Shown here: positions 34,261 to 43,240 of the stretch, piece by piece
How positions within the stretch are numbered: position 1 is the first letter of the stretch
Layout of the letters: the number at the start of each line of letters is the position of its first letter
Assembly: GCA_016712345.1 (NCBI GenBank)
Contig: JADJRH010000011.1
Location: 496,001 to 560,000, forward strand
Length of the DNA: 64,000 bases
Source: Polyangiaceae bacterium
GTDB lineage: Bacteria; Myxococcota_A; Polyangia; Polyangiales; Polyangiaceae
Reading direction: 5' to 3'
The notes under the pieces: generated by a model
Seen by the model: the letters and a program-made list of their open reading frames with translations, nothing else
Databases searched by the model: none
What the model was told of the DNA's origin: nothing
Program-made: the position numbers and the translations under genes

Positions 34261-35366
34261 GGCGACTTGGGTTTGCGAACGAGGGTGTACAGCACGGCCA
34301 GATCGTTTACAAGATCCATTCCAGGTTCACCTTGGAACGGTTGATCCCACCCCAGCGCTCGGCCCATGGTGCGCACGGCTTCGGTATCGTCTTTGTCAAA
34401 CTCGACGACCTGAAACCCGCCGGCTTCCAACTGCGCGCGTGTGAAAGGGGAACGCCCGTCGGACCAGGGGACAAACGGTTTGTCAGGTGGAGTTGGTGCC
34501 GGGCAGATATTGTAGATTAGAAACAAACCACCGGGACTCAGTGCATCAAAAAAGGCTTTGATAGCAACTTCATCGCTCACGCCGAGGTTGATTTGACGTT
34601 CAGGGTGGGGAACCGGCCTTTCTGGATGAATGTAACCTTTTTTGAGCACGTTTTTGGAGATCAAAACGTTGTAACCGGAACCGACCTGACGCACCAAGTC
34701 GGTATTGGATGGGAAGCTCCCATCGAGGAGTTGAATAGACCCTTTTTCTCCGTTTTGCCCCGCGATGCTCCCCGTGTCGGTGGGTAGAGAGTAGAGCGCG
34801 GGGAGGAGCGGATTGACTTCTATGCCGGTGGTGTGGAGGCCCATGGTGGCGAACAATCGAAGGTGGCCGATGTACCCATAACCAAAGTCGAGCAGCTTGG
34901 TGCCGGTCTGAAGTGAAGCGCCGTTTGCCGAAAGAATGTCGATGGGTCGCGCGTATGAAATGGGAGAGCCGTAGGTGGTTGTATAATAGACTTCTTCCGT
35001 GGCTGAAAAAGGCTGCAAAGTGGCCTTTTCAGACTCGGGTAGGGCAGCCGCCTGCGCTTCTGTATAATAGCGTGACTTGTCTGCTGTGCGAAAGAGAGCG
35101 CGCGTGGAAATGCGTGGAAGGAGGGGGGCTTGCGCTAAAAATTGTTGGGCCGCTTCTGACTTGACAACGACGCGCATTCTTTCGGCGTCCGCAATGATAC
35201 GGGGAACACCCTCCTGATTCCAGTCAGGTGGGGAGGGGGCCGATGTTGCGTTTGGCGTCGCGGAGGGTTGAGGGGTTGCGGTTTCAGGTGGAAGGTTGGA
35301 GCAAGCCGTGAGCGTTGCAGCGAGCGCGAGGTGGAGGAGGGTTGATTGAGCCGGGTGTGTGCGCAT
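34257..35366 (-). CDS. Methyltransferase-like lipoprotein
   Basis: 369 residues. The N-terminus has a lipoprotein-type signal (LHLALAATLTACSNLPPE, Cys22) and a Pro/Ser/Thr linker, so it should lie outside the cytoplasm. The later part has a class I SAM-fold motif, LLDFGYGYIGHLRLFATMGLHTTGIEVNP, followed by an acidic region and a strand LFLIYNI. This is odd, because SAM is not known to be present in the periplasm; the domain may bind another ligand or the signal may be a membrane anchor facing inwards. It is coupled to the P450 gene downstream. It is divergent from the Uma2 gene. Confidence 0.7.
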   Translation of the reverse strand: MRTHPAQSTLLHLALAATLTACSNLPPETATPQPSATPNATSAPSPPDWNQEGVPRIIADAERMRVVVKSEAAQQFLAQAPLLPRISTRALFRTADKSRYYTEAQAAALPESEKATLQPFSATEEVYYTTTYGSPISYARPIDILSANGASLQTGTKLLDFGYGYIGHLRLFATMGLHTTGIEVNPLLPALYSLPTDTGSIAGQNGEKGSIQLLDGSFPSNTDLVRQVGSGYNVLISKNVLKKGYIHPERPVPHPERQINLGVSDEVAIKAFFDALSPGGLFLIYNICPAPTPPDKPFVPWSDGRSPFTRAQLEAGGFQVVEFDKDDTEAVRTMGRALGWDQPFQGEPGMDLVNDLAVLYTLVRKPKSP

Positions 35367-35428
35367 GGGGCTGTACTCGCTTTAAAAAGGGCTTGCGCGG
35401 TCGTGTGGGCTTGTGGCAAACTTGGAGC

Positions 35429-36262
35429 ATGGCCGCGTTGCCTGAACTTGTTTGGGACATTCCAACGATCGATGTGTCCCACATTATCACGGAGGACGAC
35501 ACTCCTGTGGACAACATTGCGTCTGAACGTCAAATGCGTCTTCTCGTCGACCCGCTATATGCCGGGTGGGAAGGCCCATCGGCGTCGGACGGCAGCGCGC
35601 GAACGTTCGTAGCAATGGCCAATGTGGGTTTATTTACAGTTCCCAAAAATACGCCGCTTGTGCCAGATGTGTTGGTCAGTTTGGATGTGACGTTTGCCGA
35701 CAACATTTGGGCAAAAGAAAATAGAACGTATTTTGTGTGGGAGTTTGGCAAAACTCCTGACTTGGTGGTTGAGGTTGTTTCCAACCGTGAGGGCGGAGAG
35801 CTGGATCGCAAGCTGCGTGGGTATGAACGGGCACGCGTTGGAATATACGTTGTGTACGATCCGGAGCATTTGTTGAGTCCACACACGCTCCAGTGTTGGG
35901 AGTTGAAGGGTAGTACATACATTCCGTGTGAGCCCGTCTTCCGTGACTTCAAGTTAAAGTTGGAAGAGTGGTCGGGAACGTACGGGGGGATCACTTCCAC
36001 CTGGCTTCGTTGGCACCGGTTTGATGGAACGGTCCTTCCCACGGGTGCGGAGCGAGCAGCTTACGAAAAGCGACGCGCAGAGGCTGAAAAGCAGCGGGCT
36101 GAAGCCGAGCGTGACCGAGCAGAATCAGAAAAGCAGCGGGCTGAAGCCGAGCGTGACCGAGCAGAATCAGAAAAGCAGCGGGCTGAAGCCGAGCGTGAAC
36201 GGGCTGAACGAATGGCGGCAAAGCTGCGTGAACTGGGGATTGATCCAACCAAGCTAACGTGA
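35429..36262 (+). CDS. Uma2-family (DUF820) nuclease-like protein with coiled-coil tail
   Basis: 277 residues from ATG 35429, with GGAG just upstream; an earlier in-frame start at 35315 lies in low-complexity sequence. Residues about 1-190 match the Uma2 PD-(D/E)xK fold: VPDVLVSLDV, then KTPDLVVEVVS with the E-V pair, then KLRGYERARVGIYVVYDP. The final 60 residues are a charged coiled coil made of a 14-residue repeat (EKQRAEAERDRAES) encoded by 42-bp tandem units at 36086-36206. Activity as a nuclease is family inference. It overlaps the convergent transglutaminase gene by nine bases. Confidence 0.85.
   Translation: MAALPELVWDIPTIDVSHIITEDDTPVDNIASERQMRLLVDPLYAGWEGPSASDGSARTFVAMANVGLFTVPKNTPLVPDVLVSLDVTFADNIWAKENRTYFVWEFGKTPDLVVEVVSNREGGELDRKLRGYERARVGIYVVYDPEHLLSPHTLQCWELKGSTYIPCEPVFRDFKLKLEEWSGTYGGITSTWLRWHRFDGTVLPTGAERAAYEKRRAEAEKQRAEAERDRAESEKQRAEAERDRAESEKQRAEAERERAERMAAKLRELGIDPTKLT
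36086..36206 (+). repeat. 42-bp tandem repeat inside the Uma2-like gene
   Basis: Units start at 36086, 36128 and 36170, each beginning GAAAAGCAGCGGGCTGAAGC. The first two are identical over 42 bases and the third is partial. They encode a heptad-like coiled coil and could vary in number by slippage or recombination. Confidence 0.9.
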
Positions 36263-37189
36263 CTGGGGAGTGAATAACTGCCCGTATTCAGACTCAGGGG
36301 CGACGGTGACCGAGATCGAAACGTTGTGGGAGCCGCCGCCCAAGAGGACGCCGCGAAGTGGCGCGATGTCTTCGTAGTCGCGTCCCCAGCCAATGGTGAC
36401 ATGTTCATTGGATGGGAAGATTCCGTTGGTGGGGTCAACATCAACAAAACCGACGTTGGGTAGATAAAAGCTCACCCATGCGTGGGATGCATCGGCGCCG
36501 ACCATGCGTGGGCGACCCGACGGTGGGTGGGTAAGGAGGTAACCGCTCACGTACCGCGCGGCGAGCCCCAGCGAGCGCAGACACGACATCATAAAATGAG
36601 CGAAATCCTGACATACCCCTCTGCGCCGGGAAAATACCTCGGTTACCGGAGTTGTGACAGTTGTCGCGGTGGGGTCAAATACAAATTCAGAATGGATGTG
36701 CTCGGCAAGCGCGCGCACACACGACAGAAGGGGCGCTCTGGGAGGGAAATGGGCTTTTGCCCAGTTTGCAATTTCCCGCTTGTTTCGAACTCGCGGCGAT
36801 TCAAACAGGTAGCGAGTTGCTTCTAGAATTTCAGGAGATGGCAAAACGTTTCGCCGATAGGTAAGGTGGTAGACTGCATCTTCCCATGGCATGGTTTGGG
36901 TCTCATCGGGGAGTTGTCGCGCCTGAACCTCCGCCCAATACGACGCCTTCACGTGAAGGGACGAATGATTGTGTTCAATCTGGGCGCGGGTGATGGGGTT
37001 GCCGAAGCTGTCGAGAGCGTCGATCACCGACTCCGGTTGAGGAGCCAGCGTCAGGTTGAATTGTGAAATGGTTTGATAGGGTAGATCGCGCGGGCGAAGA
37101 TGGAGAAGTTGCCGGGACAAACCCACCGGATGCGCGTATTCATAAGCCGTTTCGTGAACGACGAAATATCTGGAGTTGGGTGGGGCCAT
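36254..37189 (-). CDS. Transglutaminase-like cysteine protease
   Basis: 311 residues. The N-terminal 80-residue domain is of the bacterial transglutaminase-N type (HETAYEYAHPVGLSRQLLHLRP). The catalytic triad follows: Cys in RRGVCQDFAHF, His in ASHAWVSFYL and Asp in DVDPTNG. It has no signal peptide, so it is probably cytoplasmic. It is the last gene of a same-strand operon with the ATP-grasp/alpha-E and DUF2126 proteins, gap of three bases. In this conserved gene set it is believed to cleave or form peptide links, but the substrate has not been defined to my knowledge. Confidence 0.93.
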   Translation of the reverse strand: MAPPNSRYFVVHETAYEYAHPVGLSRQLLHLRPRDLPYQTISQFNLTLAPQPESVIDALDSFGNPITRAQIEHNHSSLHVKASYWAEVQARQLPDETQTMPWEDAVYHLTYRRNVLPSPEILEATRYLFESPRVRNKREIANWAKAHFPPRAPLLSCVRALAEHIHSEFVFDPTATTVTTPVTEVFSRRRGVCQDFAHFMMSCLRSLGLAARYVSGYLLTHPPSGRPRMVGADASHAWVSFYLPNVGFVDVDPTNGIFPSNEHVTIGWGRDYEDIAPLRGVLLGGGSHNVSISVTVAPESEYGQLFTPQSR

Positions 37190-37192
37190 TGC

Positions 37193-39694
37193 TTATACCC
37201 CCACGGGTGCCGGCGTGGCAGCGTGTGAAAAAAAGCGACGGTGGAGCACGTCGGAAAGGTCAAAGGCAACTCCCCTCGCATGCGCCAGGCCGGCGGCGAG
37301 CGTTGCACATGCCTGATCCACCTTCTCGGGCTCGACGGCCTCAAAAGCGCGCAGATCGGAGGAGGCCAGTTTTTCGATTGCGCCCCGCAGTTCTGCTTCG
37401 GGCATTGGACTGTCCAGTTCGCGACCCGAAATTTCCAGATTGTGCAGCAGCTCGTTCAGTTGAAAAAGCACGGCGTGAGGGTTGGATGGGTCGAGAGCAA
37501 CGAGATGAATGACGGGTAACAGTTCGGGCAACGCCCGGTAACGCGCACGGTAGGTGACAATGCTGTTTGCCGCTTCGAGCAACCATTCGAGCGATGCGTC
37601 GCGCGCCTCCGACGGGAAGAGTAAGATCGCGTGGAGCAAACTTGTCAGGTGGACAAGCCGTTCCAAGCGACGTCCCAGAAGCAGAAAACGCCAACTTTCA
37701 TCTCGCGTCATGTCATCCATCGCGAAACCCGCGAGTGAAACGCAGCCGAGCATGACGTCGTCGAGGGCTTGAAGGGCGGCTCCCGACGTGGGTAGACCGG
37801 TCGGAATTTTGGCCTGTAAACTGTGGAGCACGTGCCAGTTGTCGGTGGACATTCGCTCGCGCACATGACTCGCGGAAAAGCAGAGGCGCGACACGTTGGC
37901 CGCCAAGCCGCCCGATAGTTCCTGGTTTACAACAGCGCCCAAAAAATCGGGGAGAGGCGTGTTGGTGATGCTTCGATCCGAGATGGGCGGCACATCAAGA
38001 ATACCCAACGCATCACATGCCGCGCCGAGAGTTGAAAGGGCCGGCCTTGTGCTTGCAGAAACGTCGGCCGTTCGAACGAGGGCGGCGCGCAGAAGACGAG
38101 CAATCGCTTCACATCGTTCTGAATATCGACCTACCCAAAACAGGTTTTCACCCACGCGGGAAGGAATCTGAACAGAGCTTTGTACAACGTCGGCGGCGGC
38201 CAGTTTGCGCCGGAAGGGTGGAAAAGCGCGAACCGCTGAATCGCCTAAGATCCAGGTGTCTTTTGCCGATCCTCCCCACTTCATTGAAACGACGTCACCG
38301 TCTTTGGGGGCCGCGCGGGTGAGTCCACCCGGGAGAACTTTGTACCCATCGGGAGTGGCAACGGCGAAAACGCGAATGGACACCGATCTTCCCGCGAAGG
38401 GAGATCCAATTCCACTCGACCTGGCGGGCGCGCGCGACAAGTGTACCCATTGTTGAGCCACATACGCATGGGGTTGGGCGCGCAGACGATCCAACATCTG
38501 TCGTCTGTCGTCGTCGCCAAGAGTGTGACCGAAAACCGGTTCCATACCCATGGATGGGTAGGTGGGTTTCACAACGAGCTGATTCAGGTTGTCACATGTG
38601 TACGCAAGTGAATCGGGCTCACCGCACCAATAACTCGGCACACCGGGCAAAAGGAGCGAACGGCCGAAACGCTTTTCACAGATGGCTGGTAGAAAGGCCT
38701 GAATTGAGGCGGTTTCGGCGATGCCGCTGCCAATGCCGTTTGCCAAGAGAACGTTGCCGGCGCGTACGGCGGCAAGCAGCCCGGGTACGCCCAATGCCGA
38801 ATCGGATCTCAACTCCACGGGATCGCAATAATCGTCGTCGAGCCGGCGCAGAACGGCGTGTACACGTCGCAGACCGCGGAGCGTCTTTAGAAACAAGACG
38901 TCGCCGCGAACAATCAGGTCTTGACCCTCGACAAGTGGAAAGCCCAGGTGGCGCGATAAAAACACGTGCTCAAAATAGGTTTCGTTGTAGGGGCCCGGCG
39001 TTAACAGAACGGTGAGGGGTGTATCGTCTCCCACCCGCGAGAAACGGGTTAACGCGTCTTGAATCGCTCCAAAAAAGCCGCCGATGGGGACCACACCCAT
39101 GGCCCTGAAAACGTCTGGAAACGCCCTCGCAAGCGTCATTCGATTTTGGAGAGCGTAAGCGGCGCCGGCCGGTGCCTGCGTCCGATCGGACAAAATCCAA
39201 AACCTACCATCGGGGCCCCGCGCAATGTCGGCGGCGTACAGATGAAGGTGCGTTCCAAAGGCGGGCTCCACTCCCACGAGTGGCCAAGGGAAACCCAGTT
39301 GACCAAACACAACCGCAGGGGGGATAAGAGCGTCTTTCAGGAGCGTTTGCGGTCCGAGGAGATCGCCGATCACCATGTTCAGAAGTTCGGCCCGCTGGCA
39401 GACGGCTTGCTCTATTTCGAGCCATTCCGACGCGGGTATGATCATGGGTAATACGTCGAGATCCCACGGTCGGTTTGCCACGTGGGCGTCGGCGTGCAGG
39501 TTGTACGTGACGCCGTCGGCAAGCACAGATTGCTTGAGAAATTGCTCACGTTCAGCCAGTGTGTCTCCCGAGACTTCAGACAGGTGGTCAAAAAAAGTCT
39601 GCCAGTGAGAGCGCGCCGCGGTTCCGGTCCACACCTCGTCATACCGATCGTTGGCGAGCGGATAGTCGAGCAGACGGGGTAGGGGTGAGGTCAT
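37193..39694 (-). CDS. Circularly permuted ATP-grasp protein fused to alpha-E domain
   Basis: 833 residues. The first about 490 residues match the circularly permuted type 2 ATP-grasp family (PPAVVFGQLGFPWPLVGVEP, LHLYAADIARGPDGRFWILSD, LVKPTYPSMGMEPVFGHTLG and VSIRVFAV). From about 515 to the end is the alpha-helical alpha-E domain (GENLFWVGRYSERCEAIARLLRA). In most genomes these are two separate genes; here they are one chain. The ATP-grasp part should ligate a carboxylate to an amine with ATP, probably forming a peptide or isopeptide. It sits between the two transglutaminase-type genes of the operon. Confidence 0.93.
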   Translation of the reverse strand: MTSPLPRLLDYPLANDRYDEVWTGTAARSHWQTFFDHLSEVSGDTLAEREQFLKQSVLADGVTYNLHADAHVANRPWDLDVLPMIIPASEWLEIEQAVCQRAELLNMVIGDLLGPQTLLKDALIPPAVVFGQLGFPWPLVGVEPAFGTHLHLYAADIARGPDGRFWILSDRTQAPAGAAYALQNRMTLARAFPDVFRAMGVVPIGGFFGAIQDALTRFSRVGDDTPLTVLLTPGPYNETYFEHVFLSRHLGFPLVEGQDLIVRGDVLFLKTLRGLRRVHAVLRRLDDDYCDPVELRSDSALGVPGLLAAVRAGNVLLANGIGSGIAETASIQAFLPAICEKRFGRSLLLPGVPSYWCGEPDSLAYTCDNLNQLVVKPTYPSMGMEPVFGHTLGDDDRRQMLDRLRAQPHAYVAQQWVHLSRAPARSSGIGSPFAGRSVSIRVFAVATPDGYKVLPGGLTRAAPKDGDVVSMKWGGSAKDTWILGDSAVRAFPPFRRKLAAADVVQSSVQIPSRVGENLFWVGRYSERCEAIARLLRAALVRTADVSASTRPALSTLGAACDALGILDVPPISDRSITNTPLPDFLGAVVNQELSGGLAANVSRLCFSASHVRERMSTDNWHVLHSLQAKIPTGLPTSGAALQALDDVMLGCVSLAGFAMDDMTRDESWRFLLLGRRLERLVHLTSLLHAILLFPSEARDASLEWLLEAANSIVTYRARYRALPELLPVIHLVALDPSNPHAVLFQLNELLHNLEISGRELDSPMPEAELRGAIEKLASSDLRAFEAVEPEKVDQACATLAAGLAHARGVAFDLSDVLHRRFFSHAATPAPVGV

Positions 39695-39703
39695 CTCGAA
39701 AAC

Positions 39704-42700
39704 TCAACTCCGCGTGGGCCCCGAACCTCGCCGTAGGTCAAGAGTGAAGGGCGCATCGGGATTGGGTGCAGGTGAGCCGACAACCATTTTTCCGGGGGTG
39801 TGTCCGATTCGGAAAAACCTGGAAAGGCGGCGTCCCTCGGCTTCGAACGCGTTTATTGGGAAGGTTTCGTAGTTTCGGCCGCCGGGGTGCATGACGTGGT
39901 ATTGACAGCCGCCGAGGCTTTTTTCGAGCCACGTGTCAACCAGGTCAAACGTCAGGGGCGAGTGTACACCAATTGTGGGGTGAAGACAGGAGGGCGGTTG
40001 CCACGCTCGGTAGCGAACGCCCGCGACCGCGCTGCCGACCTTTCCAGTGGGGCGGAGCGGCACGGGTAAGCCGTTGCACGTGAGAACATACCTGTCAGGT
40101 GCCATTCCACTCACTTGAACTTGAAGGCGTTCCAGCGATGAATCGACATACCTGGCGGTACCGCCCGAAGTGGATTCTTCACCCAACACGTGCCAAGGCT
40201 CCAAAGCGCCTCGGAGAACCACTTCTATACCGCGGTATGAGAAGTCACCGTATTTGGGAAACCGAAATTCAAAATGAGGTAAAAACCACTCTTCTTGAAG
40301 GGGATATCCTTCATTCTGACATTCTGAGAGAACGTCGGTGAAGTCTTGCCAAACAAAGTAGGGCAGCATAAACCTGTCATGCAGCTCTGTGCCCCATCGA
40401 ACAATGCGCGGACAACGGTAAGGTTTTTTCCAAAACCGGGCTACCAGCGCGCGCAGAAGAAGCTGCTCCGCGAGGCTCATTTCGGCGTGCGGCGGCATTT
40501 CAAAGGCGCGCATTTCAACAAGGCCGAGACGCCCTGCGGGGCCGTCGGGTGAAAAGAGTTTATCGATACAAATTTCGGTGCGGTGGGTGTTGCCTGTCAC
40601 ATCGCAAAGAAGATTGCGCAACAGGCGATCCACAAGCCACGGCGGTGGAGCTTGGCCATGTTGTTCAAGCTGACGTTCCATTTCCAGGAATGCCGTTTCG
40701 ATCTCGGATACTGCGTCGTGACGGGCTTCGTCGATGCGTGGAGCCTGCGACGTGGCGCCGATCAACAATCCCGAAAAAAGAAACGACAGGGATGGATGGT
40801 TGAGCCAGTATGAAATCAGCGATCGGAGCAGATCGGGGCGGCGAAGGAAGGGTGAATCGCCGGGGGTTTCGCCGCCCAAGACCATGTGATTTCCGCCGCC
40901 GGTTCCGGTGTGCCTACCATCCAACATAAACTTTTCGGTGGTCAGGCGCGACAGTCGAGCGCTTTCGTAAAGTGTGGTGGTGCGCTCCACCAGCTCGTTC
41001 CAGGTGACAGCGGGGTGGATGTTAACCTCAATTACACCTGGGTCGGGCGTAATGCGAAAATGCGAAATTCGAGGGTCTCTGGGGGGTTCATACCCTTCAA
41101 GAAGAACGGGTTGATTCAACTCTTCGGCCGTTGCCTCAACGGCGGCGGCGAGCGCTAAATAGTCTTCGAGGTCGCTGAGGGGTGGCATGAAGACGTAAAG
41201 GATGCCGGCGCGAACTTCGGCGCAGACGGCTGTGCGAACAATTCCGGTGGCGCTTTCGCCTCGTTTGGGAGCGTTTTCGCGCGGACCTTGGAAAGCCCCA
41301 GACATGGGTAGATTGCCGGCCGCCGAAGGGGATTGAACTTGCGCTCGAAGTTGAACGTGAGGGGATAGCGGCTCAAAGACGCCGAAAAGGTCGGGTGGGT
41401 AGTGAGCCTCGCGATCTTCTGGTGCGACCCAGGGAAGCGAGTCGAGCGGGAGCCGCAGCCCGATGGGGGAATCTCCTGGAATGAGGTAACACCGTTCTTC
41501 GCGCAGGAACCATGAACCTGACCGAAATGACCTGTTCTCGGCGGTGATGGGTAGTATAGCTCCGGCCGCCTTTTCAAGCCCTTGAGAAAAAATGCGCCGC
41601 AGGCGGGCTCGCTCAAGAGGATCATCGAGTTTATTATCAAACGGATCAACATTGGAGGGAAGGCGTCGCTCGCGCCAGAGGGTATAATAAACGTCCTCAT
41701 ACGCTGGAAAAACATGGTCGGCGTTTACGTCCAGATGGTGGGCCAATGAGCGGAGGAAACGAGTTTCAGAGCCGTCGGATGCGACGGAAGGAGTAGACTC
41801 GTCTGCAATCAGATGGTCGTTTTTCCAGAGCGGCTCGCCGTCTTTTCGAAAAAAACAGGCTTGTGACCAACGGGGAAGAGGTTCACCCGGATACCATTTA
41901 CCCTGTCCAAAGTGGACCAAGCCGCTCTTCGCGTAGTGGCGGCGCAATCGATGAAATAGCCCCGCGGCAAAGCGTTTTTTGGAAGGGCCGAGCGCGGCCG
42001 TGTTCCATTCGGCACCGTCATGATCGTCAATGGAGATGAATGTCGGCTCACCGCCCATGGTCAGGCGAACGTCCAGATCGTTCAGCTCGCGGTCGACCCG
42101 CTCACCGAGAGCGTTGAGAGAGGACCACTGTTCCACGGTGTAAGGTTTGGTAACGCGCGGGGCTTCCCAAACACGTTTTACCGACATTTCGTGTTTGAAT
42201 GCTACTTCCGCTTTTTCATGAAAGCCGGTGATCGGCGCGGCCGCGATTGGGTCCGGCGAACACGCGAGGGGGATATGACCTTCCCCTGCGAGCAGCCCCG
42301 ACGTTGGGTCGAGACCAATCCATCCGGCGCCCGGAAGGTACACTTCGCACCAGGCGTGGAGATCTGTAAAGTCGGCTGTTGGGCCGGACGGTCCCTCAAG
42401 CGAGGGTAGATCGGCAGTCAGTTGAATGAGGTATCCCGAGGCAAACCGCGCCGCAAGCCCGAGCCGGCGCAGCACTTGAACGAGGAGCCATGCGGAGTCG
42501 CGGCATGAGCCGGAGCGTTTTTGAAGGGTTTCTTCGGGCGTTTGTAATCCCGGCTCCAGGCGAATGACATATCCGATGTGTTCGGAAAGGCGCTTGTTGA
42601 TGTCTACCAAAAAGTCAACGCTGCCCTTCGGGGTGCGATCCACCGCTTGGAGAAACTCTTCCAGGAGCGGGGTTGACGGAAGGGTTTCCAGGTAAGGTCG

Positions 42701-43042
42701 CAGTTGACGCTTGAGGCCTTCGTCGTAGTCGAGTGGGATTTTCTCGGCGGACGGTTCGAGAAAAAAGTCAAAGGGGTTAATCACAGACATTTCGGCGACG
42801 AGATCAACCTCAATGGTGAGCGATGCGGTGCGCTCCGGGAAAACCAGTCGCGCCAAGTAATTTGACTGCGGATCTTGCTGCCAATTGAGAAAGTGTTTGG
42901 TCGGCGAAACGCGCAGCGAGTAGCTCAAGATCCGCGTGCGGCAGTGCGGCGCGGGCCGAAGCCTTACGACTTGGGGGCCCAGCAAAATGGGGCGATCGTA
43001 TTCGTAGCGTGTGATGTGATTCAGGGCGACGTGAATGCTCAT
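39704..43042 (-). CDS. Transglutaminase-DUF2126 protein
   Basis: About 1112 residues from ATG 43042; the frame is open further upstream, to 43261, but lacks domain support. The first 300 residues hold a transglutaminase-N domain and a catalytic core (SGSCRDSAW with the Cys, DLHAWCEVYLPG with the His, GLDPTSG with the Asp). The remaining 770 residues match the DUF2126 region (LTMGGEPTFISIDDHDGAEWN and later FRITPDPGVIEVNIHPA). It is the first gene of the operon, nine bases from the ATP-grasp/alpha-E gene. Together the three enzymes probably make and trim an amide-linked product of unknown kind. Confidence 0.92.
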   Translation of the reverse strand: MSIHVALNHITRYEYDRPILLGPQVVRLRPAPHCRTRILSYSLRVSPTKHFLNWQQDPQSNYLARLVFPERTASLTIEVDLVAEMSVINPFDFFLEPSAEKIPLDYDEGLKRQLRPYLETLPSTPLLEEFLQAVDRTPKGSVDFLVDINKRLSEHIGYVIRLEPGLQTPEETLQKRSGSCRDSAWLLVQVLRRLGLAARFASGYLIQLTADLPSLEGPSGPTADFTDLHAWCEVYLPGAGWIGLDPTSGLLAGEGHIPLACSPDPIAAAPITGFHEKAEVAFKHEMSVKRVWEAPRVTKPYTVEQWSSLNALGERVDRELNDLDVRLTMGGEPTFISIDDHDGAEWNTAALGPSKKRFAAGLFHRLRRHYAKSGLVHFGQGKWYPGEPLPRWSQACFFRKDGEPLWKNDHLIADESTPSVASDGSETRFLRSLAHHLDVNADHVFPAYEDVYYTLWRERRLPSNVDPFDNKLDDPLERARLRRIFSQGLEKAAGAILPITAENRSFRSGSWFLREERCYLIPGDSPIGLRLPLDSLPWVAPEDREAHYPPDLFGVFEPLSPHVQLRAQVQSPSAAGNLPMSGAFQGPRENAPKRGESATGIVRTAVCAEVRAGILYVFMPPLSDLEDYLALAAAVEATAEELNQPVLLEGYEPPRDPRISHFRITPDPGVIEVNIHPAVTWNELVERTTTLYESARLSRLTTEKFMLDGRHTGTGGGNHMVLGGETPGDSPFLRRPDLLRSLISYWLNHPSLSFLFSGLLIGATSQAPRIDEARHDAVSEIETAFLEMERQLEQHGQAPPPWLVDRLLRNLLCDVTGNTHRTEICIDKLFSPDGPAGRLGLVEMRAFEMPPHAEMSLAEQLLLRALVARFWKKPYRCPRIVRWGTELHDRFMLPYFVWQDFTDVLSECQNEGYPLQEEWFLPHFEFRFPKYGDFSYRGIEVVLRGALEPWHVLGEESTSGGTARYVDSSLERLQVQVSGMAPDRYVLTCNGLPVPLRPTGKVGSAVAGVRYRAWQPPSCLHPTIGVHSPLTFDLVDTWLEKSLGGCQYHVMHPGGRNYETFPINAFEAEGRRLSRFFRIGHTPGKMVVGSPAPNPDAPFTLDLRRGSGPTRS

Positions 43043-43240
43043 GGAGACCGGCTTGGGCGACACGCAAAGCGCCGCCTCAGAATGTCGAAGCGCGCATCCT
43101 ACCAAACGAGCGTGTGCGGATGCCGGCGTTGTGTGAGGTCTCGCGCATGACCGTGTGCAACGGGGCGCACAAACGGGGTGAACTGGGCAGTTAACAGCAT
43201 GTATTCTTGCGTGGTATGACTCTTGTAATGCGTTCTTTCT
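43043..43240. promoter_or_regulatory. Divergent intergenic region between the DUF2126 operon and the AurF-type operon
   Basis: 198 bases that must carry promoters for two divergent operons. It is of mixed composition, with A/T-rich stretches near 43200-43230. No clear sigma-70 pair or operator palindrome could be picked by eye. Confidence 0.4.
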
